Shown here: one piece after another, positions 32,763 to 41,839 of the stretch | Layout of the letters: the number at the start of each line of letters is the position of its first letter | Position numbering within the stretch: position 1 is the first letter of the stretch | Assembly (NCBI GenBank): GCA_026126345.1 | Contig: JAHCJH010000011.1 | Coordinates: 1-42,719 of the forward strand | Reading direction: 5' to 3' | DNA: 42,719 nt | Source: Phycisphaeraceae bacterium | GTDB lineage: Bacteria > Planctomycetota > Phycisphaerae > Phycisphaerales > UBA1924 | The notes under the pieces: generated by a model | What the model was told of the DNA's origin: nothing | The model's input: only the letters and a program-made list of their open reading frames with translations | Databases searched by the model: none | Made by a program: the position numbers and the translations under genes

Positions 32763-33536
32763 GTGCCGGTGGTTCAGGATGAAGCCGTGTGCATTCGACA
32801 CTGGGACTGGTCCGAGACCAGCCAGACGGTGTCGCTGCTGACGCGGGACCACGGGCTGCTGCGGGCGATCGCCAAGGGGTCCAGGCGGCCCAAGGCGCCG
32901 TACTCCGGCGGCGTCGAGCTGCTGAGCCGGGCGCGGGTGGGGCTGATCCTCAAGCCCGCCAGCGGGCTGCACCTGCTGACGGAGTGGGACCTGGTCGAGC
33001 CGTTCGGCCATCTGCGGCGCGACCTGCGCGCGCTGCACGCGGCGTGCTACATGGCGGACCTGTGCCAGTGTCTGGTGCAGGACCATGATCCGCACCCGGA
33101 GATTTACGATGCGCTCTCCGATGCGCTTCGGGCGCTGGCCGAGCCGACGGCGGCGGGGCGCTCGCTGCTGGTGTTCCAGTGGCGGGTGCTGGTGCACGGC
33201 GGGTTCCGGCCGGTGATCGACGGGTACGCCGATGCCCGTGAGCCGCTGAGCACCGCGGGCGTGGTGCGCTTCAGCCCGGAGCTGGGCGGGCTGGTGCGGC
33301 GGGCGGGCGTGCCGGAGGACTGGCCGGTGCGGCGGGCGACGCTGCAGGCCGTGCACTGGGCGGCGACGGGCGGGCGGGGCGCTGCGCCGCCGGCGGGGGA
33401 CGTGGATCGAGCCAACGCGCTCCTGGGGTGCTACGTCCGATACATCCTGGGGCAGGAGCCGCGGACATTCGCGCTGCTGTTTCCGAAGCTGTCGGGTGTG
33501 CGGGCGCCGGGGCCGGGAAGGGGCGGGCCGGGGTGA
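32763..33536 (+). CDS. recO: DNA repair protein RecO
   Basis: A 257-residue protein with the RecO N-terminal OB fold ('DEAVCIRHWDWSETSQTVSLLTRDHGLLRAIAKGSRRPKA' region, about 6-45) and the helical C-terminal domain. RecO works with RecR to load RecA at gaps. The four zinc-binding cysteines of some RecO proteins are not present. The GTG start is preferred because it lies six bases after a -10-like hexamer and in front of the family's first strand. It is 78 bases ahead of the HDOD gene. Confidence 0.85.
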   Translation: MPVVQDEAVCIRHWDWSETSQTVSLLTRDHGLLRAIAKGSRRPKAPYSGGVELLSRARVGLILKPASGLHLLTEWDLVEPFGHLRRDLRALHAACYMADLCQCLVQDHDPHPEIYDALSDALRALAEPTAAGRSLLVFQWRVLVHGGFRPVIDGYADAREPLSTAGVVRFSPELGGLVRRAGVPEDWPVRRATLQAVHWAATGGRGAAPPAGDVDRANALLGCYVRYILGQEPRTFALLFPKLSGVRAPGPGRGGPG

Positions 33537-33614
33537 AGTGCGGGGGGGTGCGGGTCGATGGGTGAAGGACTGGACTCGGGCGGAGCCCTGGCCGGACGTA
33601 GTGAAGAGCCAGCC

Positions 33615-35078
33615 ATGGACCCCCAGACGATCGAACGCGTGCTGTCGTGCAAGAAGCTGCCGAGCCTTCCGGCGGTGGCGATGCGCGTGGTGGAACTGAC
33701 GCAGACGCGGGACGTGAAGCTCGCGGAGCTGGCGCAGACGATCCAGAACGACCAGGGGCTTTCGAGCAAGGTGCTGCGGACGGTGAACTCGTCGTTCTAC
33801 GCGCTGCGCAAGCCGTGCGGGACGATCAACCAGGCGATCGTGTTCCTGGGCCTGAACGCGGTGAAGACGCTGGCGCTGGGGTTCTCGCTGGCTTCGGCGA
33901 TCCAGAAGAAAGGCGACGACGGGTTCGACTACAAGTCGTACTGGCGGCGCGGGCTGTTCTCGGGTGTGGCGGCCAAGTGCATCGCGGTGGAGTCGCGCGG
34001 CGGCTACGACGAGGAGTGCTTCCTGGGCGGGTTGTTGCAGGACGTGGGGATGGTGGCGCTGTTCCAGGCGCTGGGCGACGAGTACCTCGCGGTGCTGAAG
34101 AAGACCGGCGGCGAACACCGGCAGTTGCTGAAGCACGAGACGGCGGACCTGGAGCTGACGCACCCGGAGATCGGGGCGATGCTGGTCACGCGCTGGAAGC
34201 TGCCGCCGGAACTGGTGATGCCGGTGCGGTTCCACGAGCGGCCGACGGCGGCGCCGGCGGAGTACCTGCGGATCTGTCAGACGGTGGCGCTGGGCAACAT
34301 CGTGTGCGACGTGCTGTGCGCGGCCGAACCGGCGCTGGTGCTCAAGCGGTTCTACGAGCGTGCGGCCGAGTGGATGCACCTGACCCCGGCGCAGTGCGAC
34401 GCGGTGGTTCGTCGTGCCCAGGAGGGAGCGCGGGAGATCGGCCGGCTGCTGGACGTGGACGCGACGGGCGCGGCGGATGCCGACGATCTGATCGCGCGGG
34501 CGCACGGGCAGCTGGCGAACGTCAATGTGCTGTGTGCGGGAACCGGCGAAACGATCGACCCGGTAACGGGCCTGCCGGACCGCGCCGCGTTCAACCAGAG
34601 CGTGACCACGGCGTACGCCGCGCTGAACAGCGGGCGGACGCTGTCGGTGGCGTTCTTCTCGATCGACGCGTGGGCGCGGGTCTCGACCATGAACGCCCGC
34701 GTTGCCGAGGGGCTGCTGGCGCAGGTGTCGTCGAGGTTGGCGCGGCATTACGAGGCGGGCGGCGGGCGGGTGTTCCGGTTCGACGACACGCGCCTGGCGG
34801 CGATCGTTCCGAACGTGGACCGCCTGCACGCGGCGCGCCTGGCGGAAGAGGCGCGGGCGCTGACGGCGCGGACGCCCTTCCACGTTCAGCCGGCCGGCCT
34901 CATGGGAACGAACATCGATACGACGCTCTCGGCCGGACTGGCGTGCGTGGACGCAGGGACGATCTCCCGACTGCCCGACGCCGATGCGCTGATCGACACC
35001 GCGCTGCGGGCGCTGGCCTCCGCCCAGGCGGCGGGGGAGAACTCGATGCGGGTGTTCGCGCCGAAGGCCGCGGCCTGA
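33615..35078 (+). CDS. HDOD domain protein with degenerate GGDEF-like C-terminus
   Basis: A 487-residue signalling protein. The HDOD domain spans about 10-210 ('LPSLPAVAMRVVELTQ', 'LSSKVLRTVNSSFYAL', 'INQAIVFLGLNAVKTLAL', 'GGLLQDVGMVAL'). A C-terminal domain (about 310-487) opens with the diguanylate-cyclase-type 'DPVTGLPDRAAF', but where GGDEF should be it reads 'FRFDDTRLAAI', so cyclase activity is not expected. HDOD proteins act in signal transduction, motility or cell-cycle control without HD catalysis. ATG 33615 is chosen over 33558 because the domain starts there. It converges with the peptidase gene nine bases away. Confidence 0.82.
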   Translation: MDPQTIERVLSCKKLPSLPAVAMRVVELTQTRDVKLAELAQTIQNDQGLSSKVLRTVNSSFYALRKPCGTINQAIVFLGLNAVKTLALGFSLASAIQKKGDDGFDYKSYWRRGLFSGVAAKCIAVESRGGYDEECFLGGLLQDVGMVALFQALGDEYLAVLKKTGGEHRQLLKHETADLELTHPEIGAMLVTRWKLPPELVMPVRFHERPTAAPAEYLRICQTVALGNIVCDVLCAAEPALVLKRFYERAAEWMHLTPAQCDAVVRRAQEGAREIGRLLDVDATGAADADDLIARAHGQLANVNVLCAGTGETIDPVTGLPDRAAFNQSVTTAYAALNSGRTLSVAFFSIDAWARVSTMNARVAEGLLAQVSSRLARHYEAGGGRVFRFDDTRLAAIVPNVDRLHAARLAEEARALTARTPFHVQPAGLMGTNIDTTLSAGLACVDAGTISRLPDADALIDTALRALASAQAAGENSMRVFAPKAAA

Positions 35079-35087
35079 AGTCGGGCG

Positions 35088-36317
35088 CTACGACGTCGCC
35101 TCGGGCAGGAGGGTGCCTGTGGTGCGCGGGGCGGCGGCGAGGCGCGTGGCGACACGGCGCACGTCCTGGAGCGTGACGGACTGGTAGCGTTCGAGCTCGT
35201 GCTCGAGGGTGGAGTAGCGGCGCAGGCTGGTCCACTGGCGGCCCAGGCGGTGCATGCGGCCCTCGGGGCGCTCGCCGGCGAGGGTGACGGCTGTGGCGAG
35301 CTTGGCGCGGATGCGGTCCACGTCGGCCTGGGTGGCGGTATCCGGGAGCGCGGCAAGTTCGCGCTCAACGACGGTCCAGACTTCGTCGAGCGCCTCGGGC
35401 TCGCAGGCGACGAAGAGGCGGAAGTCGCCGATGCCGTCCTTGGTTTCGACGGAGGCCTCGGCCTCTTCGGCCAGGCCGGGCTCGACCAGGGCCCAGTGCA
35501 GGCGGCTGTTGTCGGGCCCGCCCAGGAGCATTGCGGCGACGGCGGCGGCGTAGCGATCATCGTCGGCGTCGCCTGGGGCGGCCCCGACGCTCATGCGGTA
35601 GGCCCGGGCGACGCGGGCGTCGCGCTGGGTGAAGGCGGCGCCGCCGACGCGGGGCGGTGAGGCGTCGCGGGAGGCGTCGGTGTTGGCCCAGCCGGCGCAC
35701 AGAGCGCGGAGCTGCTCGACGCGGGCGTCGAAATCGACGCGCCCGGCCAGGGCGACGACCGTGTTGTCGGCCGAGTAGCGGCGCCCGAAGTAGTCGCGCA
35801 TCTGCGGGGCGGTGAGCGGGCCGATGGTTTCCGGCAGGCCGAGCACGCGGTGCGCCAGGCCGTGGGCGCCGTAGTGGGCCGCGAGCAGCCGCTCGTAGAG
35901 CACCCAGACCGGGTCGTCCTTGTACATGGCGATCTCTTCGAGGATCACGCCCTTCTCGGTGTCGAAGTCGGCATCGCGGAGCGCCGGACGCATCATGTCG
36001 GCCAGGACGTCCACCGCCTCGGGCAGGTGCTCGTGGAGCGTCGAGGCGTAGAAGGCGGTCATCTCGGAACTCGTGTAGGCGTTGGCGCGGGCGCCGATGC
36101 GGTCGAAGTCGCGGTTGACGTCGTCGCTGGTGCGGCGCGCGGTTCCCTTGAACATCATGTGCTCGAGGAAGTGGCTGACGCCCATGACGCCGGGCGCTTC
36201 GTCGCGGGCGCCGGTGCGGACGAAGAAGCCGACGGCGGCGGTGAGCGCGGCGGGGTCAATCTCGGCGATGACGGTCAGACCGTTGTCGAGCGTGGCCTTG
36301 CGGAAATCGACTGGCAT
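35088..36317 (-). CDS. M16 family zinc peptidase (insulinase-like)
   Basis: A 409-residue peptidase with the inverted zinc motif HFLEH (49-53) and the downstream glutamate in 'EKGVILEEIAMYKDDP' (about 121-136). The later substrate-grip 'R-Y' region of M16 enzymes appears as 'LGRQWTSLRRYSTLEHELERYQ'. This size equals one catalytic half plus one regulatory half of an M16B-type processing peptidase. It has no signal peptide. The start follows TACCCT by five bases and no Shine-Dalgarno, another possible leaderless gene. It is followed downstream (minus) by the convergent HDOD gene. The substrate is unknown. Confidence 0.88.
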   Translation of the reverse strand: MPVDFRKATLDNGLTVIAEIDPAALTAAVGFFVRTGARDEAPGVMGVSHFLEHMMFKGTARRTSDDVNRDFDRIGARANAYTSSEMTAFYASTLHEHLPEAVDVLADMMRPALRDADFDTEKGVILEEIAMYKDDPVWVLYERLLAAHYGAHGLAHRVLGLPETIGPLTAPQMRDYFGRRYSADNTVVALAGRVDFDARVEQLRALCAGWANTDASRDASPPRVGGAAFTQRDARVARAYRMSVGAAPGDADDDRYAAAVAAMLLGGPDNSRLHWALVEPGLAEEAEASVETKDGIGDFRLFVACEPEALDEVWTVVERELAALPDTATQADVDRIRAKLATAVTLAGERPEGRMHRLGRQWTSLRRYSTLEHELERYQSVTLQDVRRVATRLAAAPRTTGTLLPEATS

Positions 36318-36328
36318 GGCGGAGGGTA

Positions 36329-37438
36329 TCAGGCGCCGGCGGCCGTCATCGCTTCGAGGATGCGCCGGCAGACCGTGCCGGGCTCCCTGGAGCCGCAAAC
36401 GGCCGAGCTGACGGCGACGCCCCGGCAGCCGGCACGCGCGAGCTGGCCGACGTTCTCCGGCGTGATGCCGCCGATGGCCAGGTGGGGCATGGGGCGCGAG
36501 CGCTCGACGGCGGCCAGGAACTGGCCGAGGTACTCCGGCCCGCTGACCGGACGCCGCTTGGTCTCGGACGGGAACATGGCGCCGACGCCGGCGTAGTCGG
36601 CCCCGTCGAGCAGGGCGCGTCGGGCCTCTTCGGGATTGTGAGTGCTGACCCCGACGAGCAGACGCGGGCCGCCGATGCGCCGAGCCTCGGCGACCGGGAG
36701 ATCGTCCTGGCCCAGGTGAACGCCGTCGGCCCCGGAGAGGAACGCGATGTCGGCCCGGTCGTTGATGATGACCGAGGCCGTGGGCCCGGGTTCAGCCGCC
36801 GCGTCGCCGGGCGCGGCGAAGACCGACGGGGGCTTGGGCGTCTTTGCGATCTCGACCAGGTCACGGGCGCGCCGGAGCAACTCACCGTCGGGCAGGCCCT
36901 TCTCGCGCAACTGGACGCAATCGGCGCCGCCGGCGATGGCGTATTCGGCGACGAGGCGCCAGTCCATGTGGGTGCAGAGCGAAGCGGTGATGATGACGCA
37001 GAGCCGCCATTGCCTGCCGCGCCCGGTGCCCAGGGCCAGGAGCAGTTTCTTCTCGGCGTCGTAGAGCCGGTAGCGGGCGCGTTCGACGGGGGGCGCGGCG
37101 GCGGGGGCCAGGGCCTTGCAGGCCTCTTCGACGGAGCGGAGGGCCTCGCCGGCGCGCGCGGCGGCGGCGGCGGCGACGTCGTGGAGGTTGGTGCGCATGG
37201 CTTCCTGGACGGTGGTGATGGCAACGCCGACATCGCCCGGGGTGTCGCGCGAGAGCAGCAGCGCGGCGCGGGTGGGGTCGACGGCGCGCACCACGTCGCG
37301 CAGCACGTGGCGGATCTCCTTGAACTCGCGGCTGAGGGCCTCGCTGTCGAGCGCGAAGCGCGCGGTGTCTTCGAGCACGCGCAGGCCCTCGCGGGCGCGG
37401 TTGAGGTTGGCGTCGAGCATGCGGTGGAGCGCATCCAT
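36329..37438 (-). CDS. thiE: Thiamine phosphate synthase ThiE with N-terminal extension
   Basis: A 369-residue protein. The C-terminal half is a ThiE TIM barrel ('QLREKGLPDGELLRRA', 'IINDRADIAFLSGADGVHLGQDDLP', 'YAGVGAMFPSETK', 'AIGGITPENV') that couples HMP-PP and HET-P to thiamine phosphate. The N-terminal about 140 residues ('MLDANLNRAREGLRVLEDTARFAL') form the helical extension seen in some ThiE proteins (the ThiE N-terminal 'ThiP/DUF' type) of unclear role. ATG 37438 is placed where that domain begins. The gene is 11 bases upstream of the peptidase gene on the same strand and divergent from zwf. No TPP riboswitch is seen upstream. Confidence 0.88.
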   Translation of the reverse strand: MDALHRMLDANLNRAREGLRVLEDTARFALDSEALSREFKEIRHVLRDVVRAVDPTRAALLLSRDTPGDVGVAITTVQEAMRTNLHDVAAAAAARAGEALRSVEEACKALAPAAAPPVERARYRLYDAEKKLLLALGTGRGRQWRLCVIITASLCTHMDWRLVAEYAIAGGADCVQLREKGLPDGELLRRARDLVEIAKTPKPPSVFAAPGDAAAEPGPTASVIINDRADIAFLSGADGVHLGQDDLPVAEARRIGGPRLLVGVSTHNPEEARRALLDGADYAGVGAMFPSETKRRPVSGPEYLGQFLAAVERSRPMPHLAIGGITPENVGQLARAGCRGVAVSSAVCGSREPGTVCRRILEAMTAAGA

Positions 37439-37530
37439 GGGGCCGGGGGCGATGGTACCGGGGCGGGCCGGGCCGGTCGGGGGCCGATCGGCATCCCCGG
37501 GGCGCGATGAAGCAGGCCCGGGCGGACCGA

Positions 37531-37536
37531 TATTCT
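37531..37536 (+). promoter_or_regulatory. -10-like TATTCT for near-leaderless start of zwf
   Basis: TATTCT ends seven bases before the zwf ATG at 37544. No Shine-Dalgarno and no good -35 are seen. Confidence 0.4.
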
Positions 37537-37543
37537 CAGGACC

Positions 37544-39106
37544 ATGCAGCCCGCCCCCCTCTCCGCCGAACCGTGCATCCTGGTCATCTTCGGCGCCTCG
37601 GGCGACCTGACGCAGCGCAAGCTGATCCCGGCCCTGTACGACCTGGACCGCCAGGGGCGGCTGCCGGCGGGCATGTGCGTGCTGGGCGTCTCGCGCACGG
37701 CGATGAGCGACGAGGCGTTCCGCGAGAAGATGCACGCGTCGGTCAAGCAGTTCTCGGCCGGGTTCGAGCCCGCGAAGTGGGAGTCATTCGCCCGGCGGCT
37801 GTACTACTTCGCCGGCGACGGCGCCTCGGCGGACATGTTCCCGGGGCTGAACGTGCGCCTGGCGGCGCTGGGCGAGCGGCACGCGATCCTGCGGGGCGGC
37901 GGACAGCCCAACCTGCTGTTCTACCTTTCGGTCGCGCCGACGCTCTACGAGGCGATCATCGCCAACATCGGGGCTTCGGGGCTCGTGAGCGAGGGCAAGC
38001 GCTGGTGCTCCCTGAACGCGCAGGCGATGCCCTGGCAGCGGATCATCGTGGAGAAGCCCTTCGGGACGGACCTCGCGTCGACGGTGTCGCTGAACCGGGC
38101 GCTGGGGCGCGTGTTCGAAGAAGAGTCGATCTTCCGCATCGACCACTACCTGGGCAAGGAACTGGTGCAGAACATCCTGGTGATGCGGTTCGCCAACTCG
38201 ATCTTCGAGCCGATGTGGAACCGCAACCACGTGGACCACGTGCAGGTGACCGCGACCGAGACCGTGGGCGTCGGCTCGCGGGCGGCCAATTTCTACGACG
38301 CGGCGGGCGCGCTGCGCGACATGATCCAGTCGCACCTTCTGCAGGTGCTGGCGATGGTGGCGATCGAGCCGCCGAGCGTGTTCGACGCCGCGGCGATCAT
38401 GCGGGAGAAGATCAAGCTGTTCAACTCGTACCTGCCGTTGCGGCCGGAGCAGATCGCGCGGTCGGGCGTGTTCGGGCGGTACACCCGATCGGCCGGGGGT
38501 GACCAGCCGTCGTACGTCGAGGAAAAGGGCGTGAGCGCCGAGCGACGGACCGAGACGTACGCGGCGCTGCGGCTGCACTTTGAGAACTGGCGGTGGGCGG
38601 GGGTTCCGTTCTTCGTGCGGTCGGGCAAGTCGTTGGCGGCGAAGCTGACGGAGGTGGTGGTGCAGTTCAAGAAGCCGCCGACGGACCTGTTCCGCAGCGT
38701 GGACCCCACACTGCGCGACCGGCCGGCGAACCGGCTGATCATCAACATCGCGCCGCGTGAGGGGATCAGTCTGCGGATCGAGGGCAAGGTGCCGGGCCCG
38801 GGGCTGGCGATCCAGTCGGCCAAGCTGGACCTGGACTACCTGCAGCGGTTCGGGGGCGAGGTGATCGAGGCGTACGGGCCGCTGATCCTCGACGCGGTGC
38901 GGGGCGACCGCACGCTGTACAAGCACCGCGACGAGGTGGAGGGCGGCTGGCGCATCTGCGACCCGTTCCTCAACAGCCCGGAACTCCGCGCCGGCATCGA
39001 GGATTACGCCGCGGGATCCTGGGGCCCGGCGGGGGCCGACCACCTGATCGCGGCTGATGCCCCCGGGCGGCAGTGGCACAATCCCAGACCGGACGACGTT
39101 CGGTAA
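37544..39106 (+). CDS. zwf: Glucose-6-phosphate 1-dehydrogenase
   Basis: A 520-residue enzyme oxidising glucose-6-phosphate to 6-phosphogluconolactone with NAD(P). The coenzyme loop is 'FGASGDLTQRKL' (16-27), and the catalytic motif is 'RIDHYLGKELVQN'. 'EKPFGTDLAS' and the late 'PRDGI/PREGIS' segment (here 'APREGISLRI') are also present. It is the first step of the oxidative pentose-phosphate and Entner-Doudoroff routes. The next enzyme, 6-phosphogluconolactonase, lies 2.7 kb downstream on the same strand, separated by two secreted-protein genes. Length is normal. Confidence 0.95.
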   Translation: MQPAPLSAEPCILVIFGASGDLTQRKLIPALYDLDRQGRLPAGMCVLGVSRTAMSDEAFREKMHASVKQFSAGFEPAKWESFARRLYYFAGDGASADMFPGLNVRLAALGERHAILRGGGQPNLLFYLSVAPTLYEAIIANIGASGLVSEGKRWCSLNAQAMPWQRIIVEKPFGTDLASTVSLNRALGRVFEEESIFRIDHYLGKELVQNILVMRFANSIFEPMWNRNHVDHVQVTATETVGVGSRAANFYDAAGALRDMIQSHLLQVLAMVAIEPPSVFDAAAIMREKIKLFNSYLPLRPEQIARSGVFGRYTRSAGGDQPSYVEEKGVSAERRTETYAALRLHFENWRWAGVPFFVRSGKSLAAKLTEVVVQFKKPPTDLFRSVDPTLRDRPANRLIINIAPREGISLRIEGKVPGPGLAIQSAKLDLDYLQRFGGEVIEAYGPLILDAVRGDRTLYKHRDEVEGGWRICDPFLNSPELRAGIEDYAAGSWGPAGADHLIAADAPGRQWHNPRPDDVR

Positions 39107-39237
39107 CCGCGCGGGACGGACGAACTCCCGTGAATCCGGGCAAACTGAATGGCCGCATCCCCGTTCGTCGGGTATTCGTATAGACCGGGGTCCGGCCGTT
39201 CTGGCCGGGTTGCCCGCCCCACTCGCCGGGAGGTTCC

Positions 39238-40173
39238 ATGCGCCGCCGCCTGATCGCCCTGATGTGCCCCGTGGTGTTCGCCAGCGCCGGTGCGCTGGGC
39301 CAGACCGTGACCCTGAACAATTCGTCCCTGCCCTTCCCGACGGGCCAGGCGAATCTTGTGCCCGAGCCGGGCTTCGGTCCGGGGGAGATCGCGGCGGCGA
39401 CGTTTGACATCCCGCAGGATCTTCTGCCGATCCGCGTGACGTCGGTGTCGGTGATGTGGTACTCGACGTTCTACAGCATCTTCGGCCCCCAACCGCCGAC
39501 GGCGCAGGAAGACATTCTCATTTACCGCGGCATGCCGCCCAACGTGGTGTTGATCGGTTCGGCGGACACGCCGCAGATGCAGGACGGCGGGTGGAACCTG
39601 TTCTCGTTCGCCCAGGGATTGCCCGACGACCTCATCATCACGACCGGAACCAAGCTGACCGTCGGCATCCGGATGGACATGACCCCGCTCAACCAGAACG
39701 GCCAGGCGCCGGCCGGCAACGCGCTGGCGGCGGCACCGGCGTACGACACCACATCGACAACGCAGAAGCGGAACCCCGTGTTCCTGACGAGCACCGTCAA
39801 CACCGTCAACGGACCGCGGACCGGCTGGATGGACTACAACGACATCGTGCAGGCCAACGGACAGCGCCGCAGCACGCAGGGCTGGGATCTGGGGCTGGTC
39901 GTGACCATCGAGCACTACGAGCCACCGACACCCCCCTGCCCGGCCGACCTTGCGACCGAAGGCTCTTCCGATCCGTTGTCCGGCCCCGACGGCTTCATCA
40001 CCGGCACCGACTTTGACGTGTTCGTCCAGGGGTTCTTCACGGAACTCCGGCGCGGCGACAACTCGCTGCTGGCCGACCTGACCGACGACCAGGGTTCCGG
40101 CGGGCCGGACGGGTTCGTGACCGGGGCCGACTTTGACTTCTTCGTCATCAAGTTCTTCGAGGGATGCCCGTAA
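39238..40173 (+). CDS. Secreted protein with C-terminal dockerin-like domain
   Basis: A 311-residue exported protein. It has a signal peptide (1-21, ending 'GALGQ') and a beta-rich body of unknown function. From about 237 there is a C-terminal domain starting 'CPADLATEG' and ending 'EGCP', with two copies of a calcium-loop-like repeat ('GPDGFITGTDFDVF', 'GPDGFVTGADFDFF'). The flanking cysteines could form a disulfide. The same domain ends the next gene and a third protein at the window edge. A good GGGAGG lies four bases before ATG 39238, unlike most genes here. The body resembles surface proteins without a diagnostic motif. Confidence 0.78.
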   Translation: MRRRLIALMCPVVFASAGALGQTVTLNNSSLPFPTGQANLVPEPGFGPGEIAAATFDIPQDLLPIRVTSVSVMWYSTFYSIFGPQPPTAQEDILIYRGMPPNVVLIGSADTPQMQDGGWNLFSFAQGLPDDLIITTGTKLTVGIRMDMTPLNQNGQAPAGNALAAAPAYDTTSTTQKRNPVFLTSTVNTVNGPRTGWMDYNDIVQANGQRRSTQGWDLGLVVTIEHYEPPTPPCPADLATEGSSDPLSGPDGFITGTDFDVFVQGFFTELRRGDNSLLADLTDDQGSGGPDGFVTGADFDFFVIKFFEGCP

Positions 40174-40195
40174 TCCCGGGCGGGGCGGAGGCTCG

Positions 40196-41776
40196 ATGGG
40201 AGCTCGTGGGCGCAACGCGTGGGGAGCCTTCGGCTTGGTGCTGGCGGCGTTGACGTCGGCCGCGTCCGGCCAAGCGGTCACGGTCGACCCGCGCCTGATG
40301 GTCGAGCGCATCGCCGACGGGCTGGGGTTCGGCATCGGGCAACTGACGTCGGCGTTCGCCGTGCTCGACCGCAACACGATCTTGGTAGCAAGCCGCATCG
40401 ACGGCAAGATTCGCAGGATCAACCTGATCCCCGGGGCCGCCGCGGCGGCGGGTCCGGTGGTGGTTGACCTGGACATCGTGGCGAACAACCAGGCCGACTC
40501 GCAGTCGGAGTACGGCGTGCAATCGATCACGCCGCACCCGGGCTTTGCGACCAACGGTTGGGTGTACCTTCGGTACGACCGGTCGTTGACGCCCGGGGCC
40601 GACACGCCCGAGACCACGCTGGCGATCACCGATGTGCCGCAGAGCGTGATCGAGCGGTGGATCTGGCAGCCGCTGGCCAACGGCGGCAACGGGGCGCTGG
40701 TCTTCGACCGGCTGATCCGCTCGACGCCGGTGTACGAGCGGTACCACCACGGCGGGCCGCTGGTGTTCCTGCCCGACGGAACGTTCGTGGCGTCGCTGGG
40801 GGATCAGCGGCTTGGCGGCAGCGTGTCGTTCAACAACAACCCCGATTTCAACTTCGAGGCGGGCGTGCTGCTGAGGCTGAACGACGACGGTTCGGTCCCC
40901 GCCGACAATCCGTTCGTCGGCGTGCCGGGCCTTCCGGCCTCGGTCGCGGCGTGGTACGCCTACGGCGTGCGCAACGCGTACGGGTTCGCGACCGACCCGG
41001 CGACCGGGCGGCTGTGGTTCACCGACAACGGCGAGTTCACCTTCGACGAATTGAACCTGGCCTTTCCGGGCATGAACAGCGGGAGCCGGCAGATCGCCGG
41101 CCCCGCGGGCCACCCGGCGCAGACAGGCTCGACAGCCAACCTGGTGATGCTGCCCGGGGCGCAGTACGCCGAGCCCGCGTTCAGCTGGCGGAACACGGTG
41201 GGCATCACGGGCATCGCGTTCCTGTACGGCTCGGCGCTGGGGCCGGCGTGGGACGACGTGCTGCTTGCCGGCATGTTCAACTTCGGGTACGTCTGGGGGT
41301 TCCGCATGACGCCCGATCGGCTGAGCCTGGCGCTGAGCCACCCGGGGCTGCAGGACCGGGTGGACGATCGCGCTTCATTCTCGACCGAGCCGGTCGGCAC
41401 CGAGGCGGCGGAACTGCTGTTCGGCCGCAACTTCGGCGGGCCGTTCGTCAGCACCGTGCAGGCGACGATGGGGCCCGACGGGCTGCCGTACTTCCTCAAC
41501 GGGCAGGGCAAGATCTGGCGCATCACGCGCCGATGCTGGAGCGACATCGTCACCGCCGGAACCAGCGACCTGGAGAGCGGTCCCGACGGCTACCTCACCG
41601 GCGACGATTTCGACGCGTTCATCGAGGCGTTCTTCACCGGCGCTCGGCGCCAGCCCGGCGGCACGCTGCTGGCCGACGTGGCGACGGCGCCGACGGGCGC
41701 GCCGTTCCCCGACGGCTTTCTGACCGGCGATGACTTCGACCGCTTCGTGTACACGTTCTTCACCGGCTGCCCGTGA
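40196..41776 (+). CDS. Secreted PQQ-type glucose/sorbosone dehydrogenase family protein with dockerin-like C-terminus
   Basis: A 526-residue exported protein. It has a signal peptide (1-25, 'SAASGQ'), a six-bladed beta-propeller of the glucose/sorbosone dehydrogenase type ('GVQSITPHPGFATNGWVYLRYD', 'HHGGPLVFLPDGTFVASLGD', 'YAYGVRNAYGFATDPATGRLWFTDNG'), and a C-terminal dockerin-like domain beginning 'CWSDIVTAG' and ending 'TGCP'. The equivalent enzymes oxidise aldose sugars with PQQ outside the cytoplasm, but I cannot confirm PQQ residues, so substrate is open. GGAGG precedes ATG 40196 by four bases. It is 22 bases after the previous gene, so they share an operon. Confidence 0.82.
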   Translation: MGARGRNAWGAFGLVLAALTSAASGQAVTVDPRLMVERIADGLGFGIGQLTSAFAVLDRNTILVASRIDGKIRRINLIPGAAAAAGPVVVDLDIVANNQADSQSEYGVQSITPHPGFATNGWVYLRYDRSLTPGADTPETTLAITDVPQSVIERWIWQPLANGGNGALVFDRLIRSTPVYERYHHGGPLVFLPDGTFVASLGDQRLGGSVSFNNNPDFNFEAGVLLRLNDDGSVPADNPFVGVPGLPASVAAWYAYGVRNAYGFATDPATGRLWFTDNGEFTFDELNLAFPGMNSGSRQIAGPAGHPAQTGSTANLVMLPGAQYAEPAFSWRNTVGITGIAFLYGSALGPAWDDVLLAGMFNFGYVWGFRMTPDRLSLALSHPGLQDRVDDRASFSTEPVGTEAAELLFGRNFGGPFVSTVQATMGPDGLPYFLNGQGKIWRITRRCWSDIVTAGTSDLESGPDGYLTGDDFDAFIEAFFTGARRQPGGTLLADVATAPTGAPFPDGFLTGDDFDRFVYTFFTGCP

Positions 41777-41827
41777 CCCCGCGCCGTCCACGGGCCGAGG
41801 CGGGTTGCCCCGGAGCGGGCCGCGCCG

Positions 41828-41833
41828 CACAAT
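41828..41833 (+). promoter_or_regulatory. -10-like CACAAT for leaderless start of pgl
   Basis: CACAAT (four of six matches to TATAAT) is followed by six bases and the ATG at 41840. The spacing equals that at nbaC and recO. Confidence 0.3.
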
Positions 41834-41839
41834 ACCGCC

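Noticed and set aside
37439..37543. CTGAGA word upstream of thiE, suggestive of a TPP riboswitch
   Set aside because: The word is the reverse complement of the zwf -10 region, and the other conserved elements of the TPP aptamer are absent.
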